This document shows, piece by piece, positions 1-9,276 of a stretch of 64,000 bases of DNA. Position 1 is the first letter of the stretch. Each line of letters starts with the position of its first letter. Source of the DNA: Loktanella sp. PT4BL (GTDB taxonomy: Bacteria > Pseudomonadota > Alphaproteobacteria > Rhodobacterales > Rhodobacteraceae); the NCBI RefSeq assembly GCF_003201935.1, contig NZ_QJJL01000001.1, positions 372,001 through 436,000 of the forward strand, in the 5' to 3' direction. The notes under the pieces were generated by a model. It did not search any database, was not told the origin of the DNA, and saw nothing but the letters and a program-made list of their open reading frames with translations. The position numbers were made by a program, and so were the translations under genes.

Positions 1-988
1 GAAATCGATATCATCTCGTGATAGGGGCAACAGAACTACCAAACAGCCTCGGGAACAGAAGCATTACAAATACCAGCAACAATAGGCAAAATTATGTCAG
101 TTTTCTTGATGTCACAAGCAGGTTTACTCCCTGCATGTGACCATTTCGAGCTAACCACTTGGCCGCCCACATGCAGCGTTAGTGCAAAAGGCAGATTAAT
201 TGTAGCATCAGTGGCCTAATTTGGTGGGCTGGGTCACATCTCATGGCAGATGTTCGTTTTCTGGCCTCACGCCGCAATCAAGCCTGCCAACATAGCTCGT
301 TGGGTGTTTAGGCCTCGTGTTGTGCCGTCCGAGCGTGACTTTCGGCCTCCAAGATTGGATCGATAGAGTATTCCCCAGATTGGGGATCGATTGGACGGTC
401 GAGACGAGTTGTCTTCGCTTAGCGTTCCTTGGCCTTGCGGTAATATTGAAGCTGGCTGTGCATGCAGCCGTTGAATGGCCGCGATGATATGGCTGAACAA
501 TTGACCAGTGATAGCCGCCTGCGCGTTGCACAGTCATTGCGTAGGGCATAGCGGACAATCCGTGCCGCAAGAGGCCAAAAACGCACCATCTAGCTTGGCA
601 CTATGGGCAGGTGAGTGACTATGAAGCCCACACGCGGAAAGAACTCGCTGGGATACAATTTGACCTAGGCGGCAGCGCCTAGGCGCGTATCCAATTCCTA
701 AAATAACAGCAATCTGGTGTCTGAGCGGTTTTTTGAACCATGAAATTCCAGACACCCTGATGGTCGAAACCTAGGTATAAGGAAGCCGCGTCGGTTGCAC
801 CGTCATAGGCACGCGCGAAATCTCGCTCCAGGCGACATCAACCTGTTGAAATATGGCACTTTACTGGCAGTCAGGGCTCAGATTCGTCGGTCTGCTCAAC
901 GAATACGGACTCTTAGAGAACACAACATTTGGGAACCCTGCTGCGTCGCTTCAAGTTCAAAACCCTGTTGCAGGGCAGTGGCAGAGAA
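1..988. other. Left-edge region without a convincing gene
   Basis: No open frame here looks like a real protein. The overlapping reverse frames at 241-570 and 267-500 share no recognisable motif, and a third frame between about 430 and 600 is broken by a stop. This could be a decayed gene or plain intergenic DNA. A 20-base palindrome at 664-683 (CCTAGGCG arms, 4-base loop) is the only ordered element seen. Confidence 0.5.
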
Positions 989-1837
989 TTATTCAGAAAG
1001 CACCTTCCAAACGAGATCTTGCATAAACCTTGCTTGTTCGGGGGTTGCGCCCCCCATGTTCTGCATTCCGCGCGGGTCGCGGCCATAGATCACCGCAAAA
1101 TGGGCCAGCGCAATATAGTAGTTTCCGAGCGCATTGAGATGAATCATGTCTTCAAAAAGATCAGAAAAATCATCCAAGCCGGGGGCATTGCCTGCCTCAA
1201 TCTCGTCATATATCGCAGCCATTAAGAGCGGACCGGGGATCATTCGCATTTCTGGCGAACCGGCTGGCCGATTCTCGTTTGTATAGTCCAACATGCTTTG
1301 CCAGCGGACCATCTCTAGATCTAGACGTTCGCGAAATGGTGTGAACTTTTCAGGATCATTCCAAGGAAACTGAGTGTTTGGGCCGCTATCAATGTCCACC
1401 CATGTTGCGTAGAGGATCGTCTCAGCACCCTTTCCTTGGTTGCCGTTTTCCCATGAATTTTCGAACCACAAAAGCGATTGCTCGATTGAATTATGCCATG
1501 GGAGTGTACTCGAGAGCGGGACGCGTTCGGTCAGCACAAGGGTGTCGTAATTTGCGATATCACTTTTTGCATCAGGTTGGCCGTAGCCTGGAGCCTGTTC
1601 CCAACGCATTTCCATGGGGCTTCCTGGAATTGTGGATTTATCAATGACAACTGTCGGACTACCTGCATACCGCACCATCGCCCGCAGAGGTTCGAAAATC
1701 CCGTCAGTGAGGCTGTGCCCTGATTGTATCACGCGCTGGTTCAAAGGCCTTTCTTGGGCATGACTTTCTGCTGGCCACGAGAATAACAGCGCCAAACCAG
1801 CAGAAAGTACGAAACTGGCGAAACTTTTTCTTACCAT
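989..1837 (-). CDS. Secreted SGNH/GDSL-like hydrolase-fold protein
   Basis: A 282-residue protein with a signal peptide at residues 1-27 (hydrophobic stretch, cut near SHA-QE), so it is probably periplasmic or exported. The segment SGHSLTD (39-45) resembles SGNH block I with His in place of the Asp of GDSL, and DMIHLNALG (230-238) supplies the Asp-x-x-His of block V. This suggests a lipase/acylesterase fold acting on an acylated sugar or lipid; the substrate is unknown. The start is supported by AGAGG upstream of the ATG. The next genes are carbohydrate-related, which makes a glycan deacylase plausible. The altered block I leaves room for a non-catalytic role. Confidence 0.6.
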   Translation of the reverse strand: MVRKSFASFVLSAGLALLFSWPAESHAQERPLNQRVIQSGHSLTDGIFEPLRAMVRYAGSPTVVIDKSTIPGSPMEMRWEQAPGYGQPDAKSDIANYDTLVLTERVPLSSTLPWHNSIEQSLLWFENSWENGNQGKGAETILYATWVDIDSGPNTQFPWNDPEKFTPFRERLDLEMVRWQSMLDYTNENRPAGSPEMRMIPGPLLMAAIYDEIEAGNAPGLDDFSDLFEDMIHLNALGNYYIALAHFAVIYGRDPRGMQNMGGATPEQARFMQDLVWKVLSE

Positions 1838-2180
1838 AACTAAGAACCTCTAACTAAAGCGTGAACTAGTCTCACCATGTATCTAAAGCGCAGCGCCATA
1901 AGCAAGCTTTTAGACATCAACATTCAATGATGTTGGACAGGTGCAGAAGTCAGATCGTCTCAACGCCAAGTTTATCAATTTTCTTTCTTAAGCATATAGA
2001 GGCCTTCGGTCCGCCTTTTTGAGCTCTCCGGCTTGCAGAAAACGGATGACTAGAAGACCGCAATGAGTGATCAATCGCATGTGCGATCATAGTTTTGTTG
2101 GTGCTCTGGGCTCTTTCACCATCATCTCTTCAGTATTGTGAAGTCACCTTGATAATGCGCCTAAATCTCCTTTTAAAACC
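1838..2180. other. Intergenic gap of 343 bases
   Basis: This lies between the two reverse-strand genes. It holds AT-rich sequence that could include the promoter of the SGNH-like gene near its left end. No clear promoter hexamers, repeat or small gene were recognised. Confidence 0.4.
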
Positions 2181-3227
2181 CTACCTGTCCCGACCATCGA
2201 CTGCAGCCAAATGCCTTCCGGGTGCCTGAATAATCGAAACATGATGCATGCCGGCAGCATTCCACCCCTCGCCAGATGGCGCTAGCACGGGATCATCGGC
2301 AATCAGGACTTCGGCATAACTTGTAGGTGAGAGGTCTGTGATCTCGAACGCTCGTACCTGTATCCCGTATTCTGGATCAGCATCCTGCGCAAAGCGGATT
2401 GGCCGACCGTTACGTATGATGACACCGCCACCGGGCCGGGAAATGTTCGCATCGTCTCTGATGATCGGGTTCATGGTGTGCGGGGTCCACCCGCTTTCGA
2501 GCTGCTCGGAGAAGTGGATATTAAGAACATCGTTGCGTGGCGTTGTGGAAAACATCCACCACATGTCGTCAAAGTAGAAGACAGTCGGGTCAACAAACAA
2601 ATAGCCTGCCAACAGGTCGCCGACATATTCCCAAGCGACTGGGAAATCTGACGCCTTATATAAGCGGACAGAAGAGACCTCATGGCTCTCCGGAACCATG
2701 TAATGCTCATCGTTCCACTTGAACACGTTTGGGTACGAAAGATGAAAGTCTTCATCCAGAATGACTTGGCCGTATTCCCAATCGAGCCCATCAGTGCTTT
2801 TGGCATATCCGATGTCACCCTGATTGTTTGCCTGGTTCAGGATCTCAAAAAACATGTAGTACTGATCATCTTCCCGCAGGAGGAACGGGTCAGCGACGAA
2901 AGCTGCCTTGATATCGGTGACGTCATCTTCTGTAAGAACCGGGTTTCTTGCGCCCTCTGTTGGTCTAATGTCAAGCGGGTCAGTGCCTTCGTAAATTCCA
3001 ATGGTCCAGGGTCCGGTTTGTAGCATGTTGGCGTTATCGCCCATCACAGCGTCCCATGCCGAGTTCAGGGCAGCGTAGGGGAAGATTTTGAACTTTGCGA
3101 CAACCAAGCCGTAGCCAGCACCCAAAAGCAAAGTGAAAATAGCAAGAAAGAGACTTGTTTTACGCAACACAGTTTTCTCACTCTTGAGCAGCAGGCAAAG
3201 GCCTGCGAATCCAATATGGCCGGACAC
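2181..3227 (-). CDS. Membrane-anchored five-bladed beta-propeller protein (GIPC transferase N-domain-like)
   Basis: A 348-residue protein with one N-terminal membrane segment (about residues 25-45) followed by a repeat-rich domain. Segments such as ADPFLLREDDQYYMFFE, HLSYPNVFKW and YMVPES match the glycosidase-like five-bladed propeller found at the N terminus of glucosamine inositolphosphorylceramide transferases and in bacterial polysaccharide loci. The family fold is related to GH43/GH32 propellers, but activity is not established. The GTG at 3227 lacks a clear ribosome site; a second GTG near 3170, just before the membrane segment, is an equally good start. A glycosyltransferase lies about 1 kb away, which suggests a role in surface-glycan assembly. 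Confidence 0.6.
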   Translation of the reverse strand: MSGHIGFAGLCLLLKSEKTVLRKTSLFLAIFTLLLGAGYGLVVAKFKIFPYAALNSAWDAVMGDNANMLQTGPWTIGIYEGTDPLDIRPTEGARNPVLTEDDVTDIKAAFVADPFLLREDDQYYMFFEILNQANNQGDIGYAKSTDGLDWEYGQVILDEDFHLSYPNVFKWNDEHYMVPESHEVSSVRLYKASDFPVAWEYVGDLLAGYLFVDPTVFYFDDMWWMFSTTPRNDVLNIHFSEQLESGWTPHTMNPIIRDDANISRPGGGVIIRNGRPIRFAQDADPEYGIQVRAFEITDLSPTSYAEVLIADDPVLAPSGEGWNAAGMHHVSIIQAPGRHLAAVDGRDR

Positions 3228-3653
3228 ACCAAGATATTTTTTGGCGATCTCTCAGGCATGCTTTGTGGCAATAAAGATGTTGCAGTTATGCGGGTTGATC
3301 AAGCCCCTTCGCCTGTTTTGGCCTGTTTGAGACCTCCGACGAGATATACCAAGCTTTCTTCTTGGTAGAAGCTCATTTTTATGTACCTGATTTCATTGAA
3401 TTATTAGGCGTCCGCCTAGAAAAGTGTCGTTTCGCGCGCAGGGGCTGTTTTTGGTTTGAACTCGAAAATGACCAGCGACAGCATGGTTCATGCAATTCTT
3501 CAGAAGTCCGAGCGGTCATGTAACAGATTTGGTAGAGAATGCAGCGATATTGGCCTGGCTGACGAGAGCTGTTCAAGCTAATTATCAAACGGTATTAGCC
3601 GACGGTCTGTGGTAATGCGTTGTTGACGGAACGTGCTTTTTAATAGGACTCAT
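3228..3653. other. Intergenic gap of about 425 bases
   Basis: This separates the reverse-strand propeller gene from the forward membrane-protein gene, so it should hold divergent promoters. The reverse frame at 3379-3588 has no family features and was not accepted. No repeats or hairpins stand out. Confidence 0.4.
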
Positions 3654-4226
3654 ATGACACTTGCGGAGCTTACAGCCTGCATCGCCACAAGCTGGTCACC
3701 ACAGATAGGCGATCCTACCGTGATGGGTTGGTTTACCGTTTTGTCTTATGTCGTGGCAGGTGGGATGTCTTTCGTCGTGATGACGAACCAGAAGGGTAGA
3801 CTGCGCGTGTTCTGGTTCCTGCTCGGCGTTCTTTTGTTGGCACTATCAATCAACAAGCAGCTTGATCTGCAATCAGCATTGACCGCCGCTGGGCGTTGCC
3901 TTGCATTAGCTCAAGGCTGGTATGAAGATCGGGCGTCCGTCCAGCTCATTTTCATTGGTTTTGTGGCTATGACTGGTGTGCTGTTTTCGGTTGGCCTGGC
4001 TGTCATGATGCGGCGCTCATTTGTGCAAAACTGGCTTGCTTTGACTGGTCTTGGGTTCCTTTGCACTTTCATCATTATCCGTGCGGCAGGTTTTCACCAC
4101 TTTGACCGTTTCATAGGGTATGAAATCGCAAATGTCAGGATGAATTGGATCATGGAACTGGGAGGGATTGCTATGATTGCAGCCAATGCGATCCAGCTAC
4201 TGCGACAAACACCGGCAGGTCGTTAG
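3654..4226 (+). CDS. Small multi-pass membrane protein of unknown function
   Basis: A 190-residue protein when started at the ATG at 3654, which follows an AGGA six bases upstream; the frame opens seven codons earlier at 3633. Four or five hydrophobic segments are visible (about residues 23-42, 52-67, 97-118, 128-145 and 165-182), separated by short charged loops. No catalytic motif or known family is recognised. Its neighbours are a reverse-strand propeller protein and a reverse-strand glycosyltransferase, so it could be a membrane partner in glycan export, but that is only context. Confidence 0.6.
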   Translation: MTLAELTACIATSWSPQIGDPTVMGWFTVLSYVVAGGMSFVVMTNQKGRLRVFWFLLGVLLLALSINKQLDLQSALTAAGRCLALAQGWYEDRASVQLIFIGFVAMTGVLFSVGLAVMMRRSFVQNWLALTGLGFLCTFIIIRAAGFHHFDRFIGYEIANVRMNWIMELGGIAMIAANAIQLLRQTPAGR

Positions 4227-4246
4227 GTTCGTGTAGAATGCCCTGA

Positions 4247-5095
4247 TCAATCCCGACCGCGCCGCCAGATAAAGGTATCGCCATTCTTGGTGCGGCTTGC
4301 CCGGACATTGCTTACGAAAAAAACCAGTACAAAGATAGCTGATGAAAAAGGTGCTGCAAACAAGCTCAGTATATTGCTGGCTGTTTTGTTACGCTGGCTG
4401 TCGTTCTTCATCAGTTCCGGGTATTTTTCAGCCAGCTCCATGTTGCCCTCGCTCCATCGGTGCCGCACATGCACCAGATTGCTGAAACCTTCGGGCAATG
4501 GCCATTCATACGTCGCTTGCGTCTTGAACCGTTCATGTGGCGCAAACTGGAGGCGCACGAATCGGTCATCAGAGTATATTGCAGGAAATTCGTCCCAACG
4601 TGCACGTCCATTGGCGTTAGTTGCATATAGTCCGATGCCCGGCACACCATCGCGAACGAATGGCAGGTTCGTCCATACTTTCGCATAAGCCCGACTGATG
4701 ATGCTCGTGGGGCGAGGGATGCGGACTGTACCGCTCGCATAACGCGGCTCTTCGGCCGAGAGAATGTCCGTGAGCTCCACAAGAACAGTGTTACTGAGAA
4801 TGACGTCCGCATCCAAGTAAACGCGCGTGTCATAGGCGGCGACTTTTTCGGCCTCGTTCAGGGCGTTCATTTTGTTTCCTTGCGCTATATCCAGCACAAC
4901 AAGATCAAATCCCTTTTCCCGTAACGCGGCGGCCCTTTCATTGGCGCGTTGCACTGTACGATCGTGACACCCGTTGGCCGCAACGATAACCTGGATAGCA
5001 TGGCCGTTGGGTAACCCGGATTGCGCGGCTATAGCATCAATACATGACGCGATACGGATTTCTTCGTTATAACTGGGGATGATAACTGTAAGCAT
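4247..5095 (-). CDS. Family 2 glycosyltransferase
   Basis: A 282-residue GT-A enzyme. The N terminus LTVIIPSYNEE gives the nucleotide-binding strand, NGCHDRT (41-47) follows the second strand, and LDAD (94-97) is the metal-binding DxD-type motif. A hydrophobic segment near residues 245-265 suggests membrane attachment close to the C terminus. It should transfer a sugar from a nucleotide donor to a lipid or polysaccharide acceptor on the cytoplasmic face. Donor and acceptor cannot be read from the sequence. It may belong with the propeller and SGNH genes in a small surface-glycan locus. Confidence 0.85.
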   Translation of the reverse strand: MLTVIIPSYNEEIRIASCIDAIAAQSGLPNGHAIQVIVAANGCHDRTVQRANERAAALREKGFDLVVLDIAQGNKMNALNEAEKVAAYDTRVYLDADVILSNTVLVELTDILSAEEPRYASGTVRIPRPTSIISRAYAKVWTNLPFVRDGVPGIGLYATNANGRARWDEFPAIYSDDRFVRLQFAPHERFKTQATYEWPLPEGFSNLVHVRHRWSEGNMELAEKYPELMKNDSQRNKTASNILSLFAAPFSSAIFVLVFFVSNVRASRTKNGDTFIWRRGRD

Positions 5096-5323
5096 CAGAT
5101 GCGCTCGTACCTTGCTGCAGACTGGCTATTCACACACAAGCCCTTACGCCGCCAGAGCGGCGGCAGCCAGGCTGACCAAGTCTCATTTGGCCAAGAGCTA
5201 CGATTTCTATGGTGTGTGGTGCAATAGAAACATCAAAATACGCTACCTTTACTCAATTGTAATGCTATCTTTGCACATGCCAACAAGACCGCTCGTTTGC
5301 TTGCAACGCCTCTAGTCCAACAC

Positions 5324-6535
5324 TCACCCACGCATCAGTCGCGGTAAATCACCGGTCAGCCCTGCCGCTTCGCGGATGAAGCTGCGCCGCAATCCCGGTG
5401 CGGCGTTTACCAGACCCATGCCGATATCGCGCGCGGCGCGCAAGATCGGGTTGTCGTTTGAAAAGAGCCGGTTGAACGTGTCGGTGGCCAGCGCCAGCGT
5501 TGCCGTATCGAACCGCCGCCATGTCTGATAGCGCGCCAGTGTTTGCGCGCCGCCGATGTCTTCACCGCGTGCGCGCGCACTCTCCAACACCTCGGCCAAA
5601 GCCGCCACATCGCGCAGACCGGCGTTCAGGCCTTGGCCCGCAATGGGGTGCACACCGTGGGCGGCGTCGCCGATCAGTGCGGTGCGCTCTGCGATGAAAC
5701 TGTTGGCCAGCGTCAGCCCCAAAGGATAGCTGAAACGCGCACCGGTCAGGCTGATCTGCCCGAGAAAGCTGCCAAAGGCGGGGCGGAGGGCGTCGAGAAA
5801 CTCCGCGTCATTCATCGCCATCAGCGCCTGCGCGCGCGCATCGCTTTCGCTCCAGACAATCGAACTGCGGTCTTTTGTCAGGGGGAGGATCGCCAAAGGG
5901 CCTGCGGGCATAAAGAACTGATGCGCGATACCGCCGTGGGGCTGTTCATGCTTGACCGCGCAGACGACGGCGGTTTGGCCGTACCCCCAGCCTGTGCGCT
6001 TGATGCCTGCGCGTTCGGCGGTGCCGCTTTTGCGCCCGTCCGACCCGATAAGCACCTTGCCACTGATCTGCGTGCCGGAGGCCAATGTGACCTGCACCCC
6101 GCCTGCATCGACAGATTGCGCAACAACGGTTTCGCCGGACAGATGCGTAATCCGGTCATCTTTTGCCATGGCATCAAGAAACGCGCGCCGCAGGTGGCGG
6201 TCTTCGACCATAAAGCCCATGGGGCCTTCTTCGATCTCGGCATGGTCAAAATGCATCATCCAGGGGGACGGCCCTTCGCCGGCACGCCCGTCGGTGACCT
6301 TGATTTCCAGCATCGGTTGGGCGTTGTCGGCGATTTGCGGCCAGATGCCGATGCCGCTCAAAAGCCGCTTGGATGCTAGCGCAAGCGCATAGCTGCGTCC
6401 GTCGAAATCAATCCGTTTGCGGGTATCCAACGGAAGGCTGTCGACAATGGTGACGGTAAACCCCGCCTGCGCTGTTGCCAGCGCCAGGGCCGGCCCGTTG
6501 AGCCCGCCGCCCACAATGATGAGATCTGTTTTCAT
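5324..6535 (-). CDS. UbiH/UbiF/COQ6-family FAD-dependent hydroxylase
   Basis: A 403-residue flavoprotein monooxygenase. It shows the FAD-binding GGGLNG (9-14), the DG motif GSDGRKS (164-170) and the second FAD motif GDAAHGVHPIAGQGLN (289-304), in the order of the ubiquinone-ring hydroxylases. It most likely hydroxylates a ubiquinone precursor using O2 and NAD(P)H at the inner membrane. Which ring position it acts on cannot be decided here. The start at 6535 (MKTDLIIVGGG) is chosen over the longer frame because the extra 150 residues lack the family pattern and would overlap the divergent amidase. The 78-base gap to the amidase should hold both promoters. Confidence 0.88.
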   Translation of the reverse strand: MKTDLIIVGGGLNGPALALATAQAGFTVTIVDSLPLDTRKRIDFDGRSYALALASKRLLSGIGIWPQIADNAQPMLEIKVTDGRAGEGPSPWMMHFDHAEIEEGPMGFMVEDRHLRRAFLDAMAKDDRITHLSGETVVAQSVDAGGVQVTLASGTQISGKVLIGSDGRKSGTAERAGIKRTGWGYGQTAVVCAVKHEQPHGGIAHQFFMPAGPLAILPLTKDRSSIVWSESDARAQALMAMNDAEFLDALRPAFGSFLGQISLTGARFSYPLGLTLANSFIAERTALIGDAAHGVHPIAGQGLNAGLRDVAALAEVLESARARGEDIGGAQTLARYQTWRRFDTATLALATDTFNRLFSNDNPILRAARDIGMGLVNAAPGLRRSFIREAAGLTGDLPRLMRG

Positions 6536-6613
6536 ACCGTGCAATATGCGTGTCAGGACGGGATTGTCCATGCGCTGCTTGGCCGCTACCGTGGCTTCGA
6601 ACAGGAGAATAAT

Positions 6614-7942
6614 ATGCAAGACTGGCGATGGATGACAGCGGCGGATCTGGGCCGTGCAATTGGTGCGGGCGAAATTGATCCGATAGCCTTGGCCGAGGTC
6701 TATCTGGACGCAATTGATGCGCACGAGCACCGCGACCGCATCTACGCCCGTGTGACGCATGATCGCGCCCGCGCCGAGGCCAAAGCGGCATCGGAGCGCG
6801 CGAGGGCAGGGATGCGTCGCAGTGCGCTGGATGGTGTGCCGGTGTCCTGGAAAGATCTGTTTGATACCGCAGGTGTGGCGACCGAGGCGGGAACGGCACT
6901 GATGGAAGGCCGCGTGCCGGACACGGATGCCGAGGTGTTGCAAAACGCCACGGCGGCAGGGCTGGTCTGCCTTGGCAAGACACATATGTCCGAAATCGCG
7001 TTCTCCGGCCTCGGGCTGAACCCGATCACCGCGACGCCACCTTGCGTGAATGATCCTGATGCCGTGCCGGGGGGGTCTTCGTCAGGGGCTGCGGCTTCGG
7101 TTGCCTTTGGACTGGCTGCCGCCGGTATCGGCTCTGATACAGGGGGATCGGTCCGCATTCCTTCGGCGTGGAATGATCTGGTGGGGCTCAAGACGACGCA
7201 CGCGCGCCTGTCGCTTGAGGGTGTCGTGCCGCTCTGCCTGACCTTTGATACCGTTGGTCCATTGTGCCGGTCGGTTGAGGATGCGGGGCTTTTGCTGGCC
7301 GCGCTCGAGGGCAGTCGTGCCGTTGATCTTGCGGGGAGCAGTCTTGAGGGCGTGCGCCTGATGGTACTGGATACCATAGCGCCCGACGATGTCCGCGACG
7401 CCCCGCGCGCGGCGTTTGACGGTGCTGTCGCACGGTTGCAGGCGGCAGGCGCCGTGATCGAACACCGCTATTTTTCGCAGCTTTTCGATGCATTCAACGT
7501 GGCGGGCAATCTTTACGCTGCCGACAGCTATGGCTGGTGGCGCGATCGGGTCGAGGCGCATCCCGAAAAGATGTTCCCGCAAATCCTTGAACGGGTACGC
7601 GGCGGCAAGACCGTCAGCGGGCCGGATTATTGCGCCGGATGGAACCTGCTGCGCGACATCCGCAAGCAATATGCCGCAGAGACAGCGCAATTCGACGCGG
7701 TGATCATGCCCACCGCCGCGATCCTGCCACCCGATGCCGCGCGGCTATTGTCCGACGACGACTATTACAAGACCGAGAACCTGCTGGCGCTGCGGAATAC
7801 ACGTATCGCGAACCTGATGGATGTGTGTTCTGTGACACTGCCAACGGGCGTGCCGTCCTGCGGGATCATGTTCAACGGACGAAACGGAACCGAGGCGGCG
7901 CTGTTGCGGCTGGCGGCGGCGGCAGAGCGGGCTTTGGGGTAG
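6614..7942 (+). CDS. Amidase (amidase-signature family)
   Basis: A 442-residue amidase-signature hydrolase. The Ser-cisSer-Lys triad is visible: Lys80 in SWKD, the serine cluster in GGSSSG (153-158) and Ser179 in DTGGSVR. It would hydrolyse a small amide to acid and ammonia. It is probably not GatA, because no gatB or gatC is nearby and the C-terminal half differs. The start at 6614 follows AGGAGAAT; the upstream in-frame ATG at 6539 has no such site and runs into the divergent hydroxylase promoter. Confidence 0.88.
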   Translation: MQDWRWMTAADLGRAIGAGEIDPIALAEVYLDAIDAHEHRDRIYARVTHDRARAEAKAASERARAGMRRSALDGVPVSWKDLFDTAGVATEAGTALMEGRVPDTDAEVLQNATAAGLVCLGKTHMSEIAFSGLGLNPITATPPCVNDPDAVPGGSSSGAAASVAFGLAAAGIGSDTGGSVRIPSAWNDLVGLKTTHARLSLEGVVPLCLTFDTVGPLCRSVEDAGLLLAALEGSRAVDLAGSSLEGVRLMVLDTIAPDDVRDAPRAAFDGAVARLQAAGAVIEHRYFSQLFDAFNVAGNLYAADSYGWWRDRVEAHPEKMFPQILERVRGGKTVSGPDYCAGWNLLRDIRKQYAAETAQFDAVIMPTAAILPPDAARLLSDDDYYKTENLLALRNTRIANLMDVCSVTLPTGVPSCGIMFNGRNGTEAALLRLAAAAERALG

Positions 7943-8088
7943 TTAAAGAGTTCTCGGGTTTCACCCCCCCAACTGACCGAAAAGCCACAAATTCTGCGCC
8001 GTTTGATCCCTTCTTCTGGACAGAACGCCCGCTGCCGCGTTAGTTTGGAAAAAAGCGGGGCGAAATGATCCCGTAAATTGAGGCAGTT

Positions 8089-9264
8089 ATGGTATTTCCT
8101 GAGCGGTTTTCGGACCTTCCGGCAGCGACGTGGCCACGCTTGCGTGCTCTGTTAGACGTGCCGACGCGCGGTGCCGAGACAATCAACATGACGATTGGCG
8201 AGCCGCGCCATGCGTTCCCCGGCTTTGTCGGCGATATCATTGCGGACAATCTGGCAGGTTTCGGGAAGTATCCGGACAACTACGGCACACCCGCCTTGCT
8301 GGATGCGATCAGCGGTTTTCTCAAGCGGCGTTATGATCTGGATATCCCGCATCAACAAATTCTGACGCTGAACGGCACCCGCGAGGGGCTGTATAACGCC
8401 GCGATGGCGCTTTGCCGCGAAGACAAGAACGGCAAGCCAGTGATCCTGACGCCTAACCCGTTTTATCAGGTCTATGCGGTGGCGGCTCTGTCTGTGGGTG
8501 CCGAGGCGGTCTATGTCCCTGCGGTCAAAGAAACAGGCCATTTGCCTGACTTCCACGCTTTGCCTGTCGATATTCTGGACCGCACGGCAATTGCCTATAT
8601 CTGTTCGCCCGCCAACCCCCAAGGCGCGGTCGCGGATGAGGACTATTGGCGCAATCTGATCACGCTGGCTGAAAAGCATGATTTCATCATTTTCGCCGAT
8701 GAGTGCTATTCCGAGATTTACCGCGACACGCCACCCCCCGGTGCCTTGCAGATCGCCACGCAGATGGGTGCTGACCCCGAGCGCGTTGTGATCTTTCACT
8801 CGCTGTCCAAGCGCTCGAACCTGCCGGGCCTGCGGTCCGGTTTTTGCGCGGGCGGGCCAAAGTCGATGGAGCGCATCCGTTTGTTGCGTGCCTTCGCGGG
8901 TGCGCCCTTGCCCGAACCTTTGCAGGCGGTTGCGGCTGCTGCGTGGAACGATGAGGCGCATGTGATCGAAAACCGCGCCCTCTATCACCGCAAGTACGAG
9001 ATCGCGGATGATATTCTGGGCCATGTTGACGGCTATCAGTCCCCGCAGGCGGGGTTCTTTTTGTGGTTGCCGACCGAAGACGGCGAAACATCCGCCGTCA
9101 AGCTGTGGCAGGAAACCGGCGTGCGGGTGCTGCCCGGTGCATATCTGAGCAGAGAGACAAACGGGGAAAACCCCGGCAAGACATACATTCGGGTCGCCAT
9201 GGTGGCCCCAACACAAGAAATGCAGCGCGGTCTGACCCTGATCCGCGACTGTTTATATGGTTGA
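8089..9264 (+). CDS. Class I/II PLP aminotransferase, DapC-like
   Basis: A 391-residue fold-type I aminotransferase. The PLP lysine is Lys241 in SLSKRSNLPGLR, the pyridine-contacting Asp204 lies in ADECYSE, and NPFYQVY (123-129) and SPANPQGA (173-180) are typical of the family. Length and N-terminal layout fit succinyldiaminopimelate transaminase, which makes the lysine and peptidoglycan precursor diaminopimelate. Another aspartate-aminotransferase-like activity remains possible. ftsK follows after 12 bases, so the two probably share a transcript and link cell-wall precursor supply with division. Confidence 0.82.
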   Translation: MVFPERFSDLPAATWPRLRALLDVPTRGAETINMTIGEPRHAFPGFVGDIIADNLAGFGKYPDNYGTPALLDAISGFLKRRYDLDIPHQQILTLNGTREGLYNAAMALCREDKNGKPVILTPNPFYQVYAVAALSVGAEAVYVPAVKETGHLPDFHALPVDILDRTAIAYICSPANPQGAVADEDYWRNLITLAEKHDFIIFADECYSEIYRDTPPPGALQIATQMGADPERVVIFHSLSKRSNLPGLRSGFCAGGPKSMERIRLLRAFAGAPLPEPLQAVAAAAWNDEAHVIENRALYHRKYEIADDILGHVDGYQSPQAGFFLWLPTEDGETSAVKLWQETGVRVLPGAYLSRETNGENPGKTYIRVAMVAPTQEMQRGLTLIRDCLYG

Positions 9265-9276
9265 GGAACAAGAGTA

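Noticed and set aside
241..570. Reverse reading frame of 109 codons near the left edge
   Set aside because: No motif or ribosome site. An overlapping frame of similar length exists, and neighbouring frames contain stops. A decayed gene cannot be excluded.
664..683. 20-base palindrome as a terminator
   Set aside because: It has no T tract and no gene on either side to terminate.
5543..6379. 278-codon forward frame inside the UbiH-type gene
   Set aside because: The reverse gene has three FAD motifs in order, and the forward frame has none.
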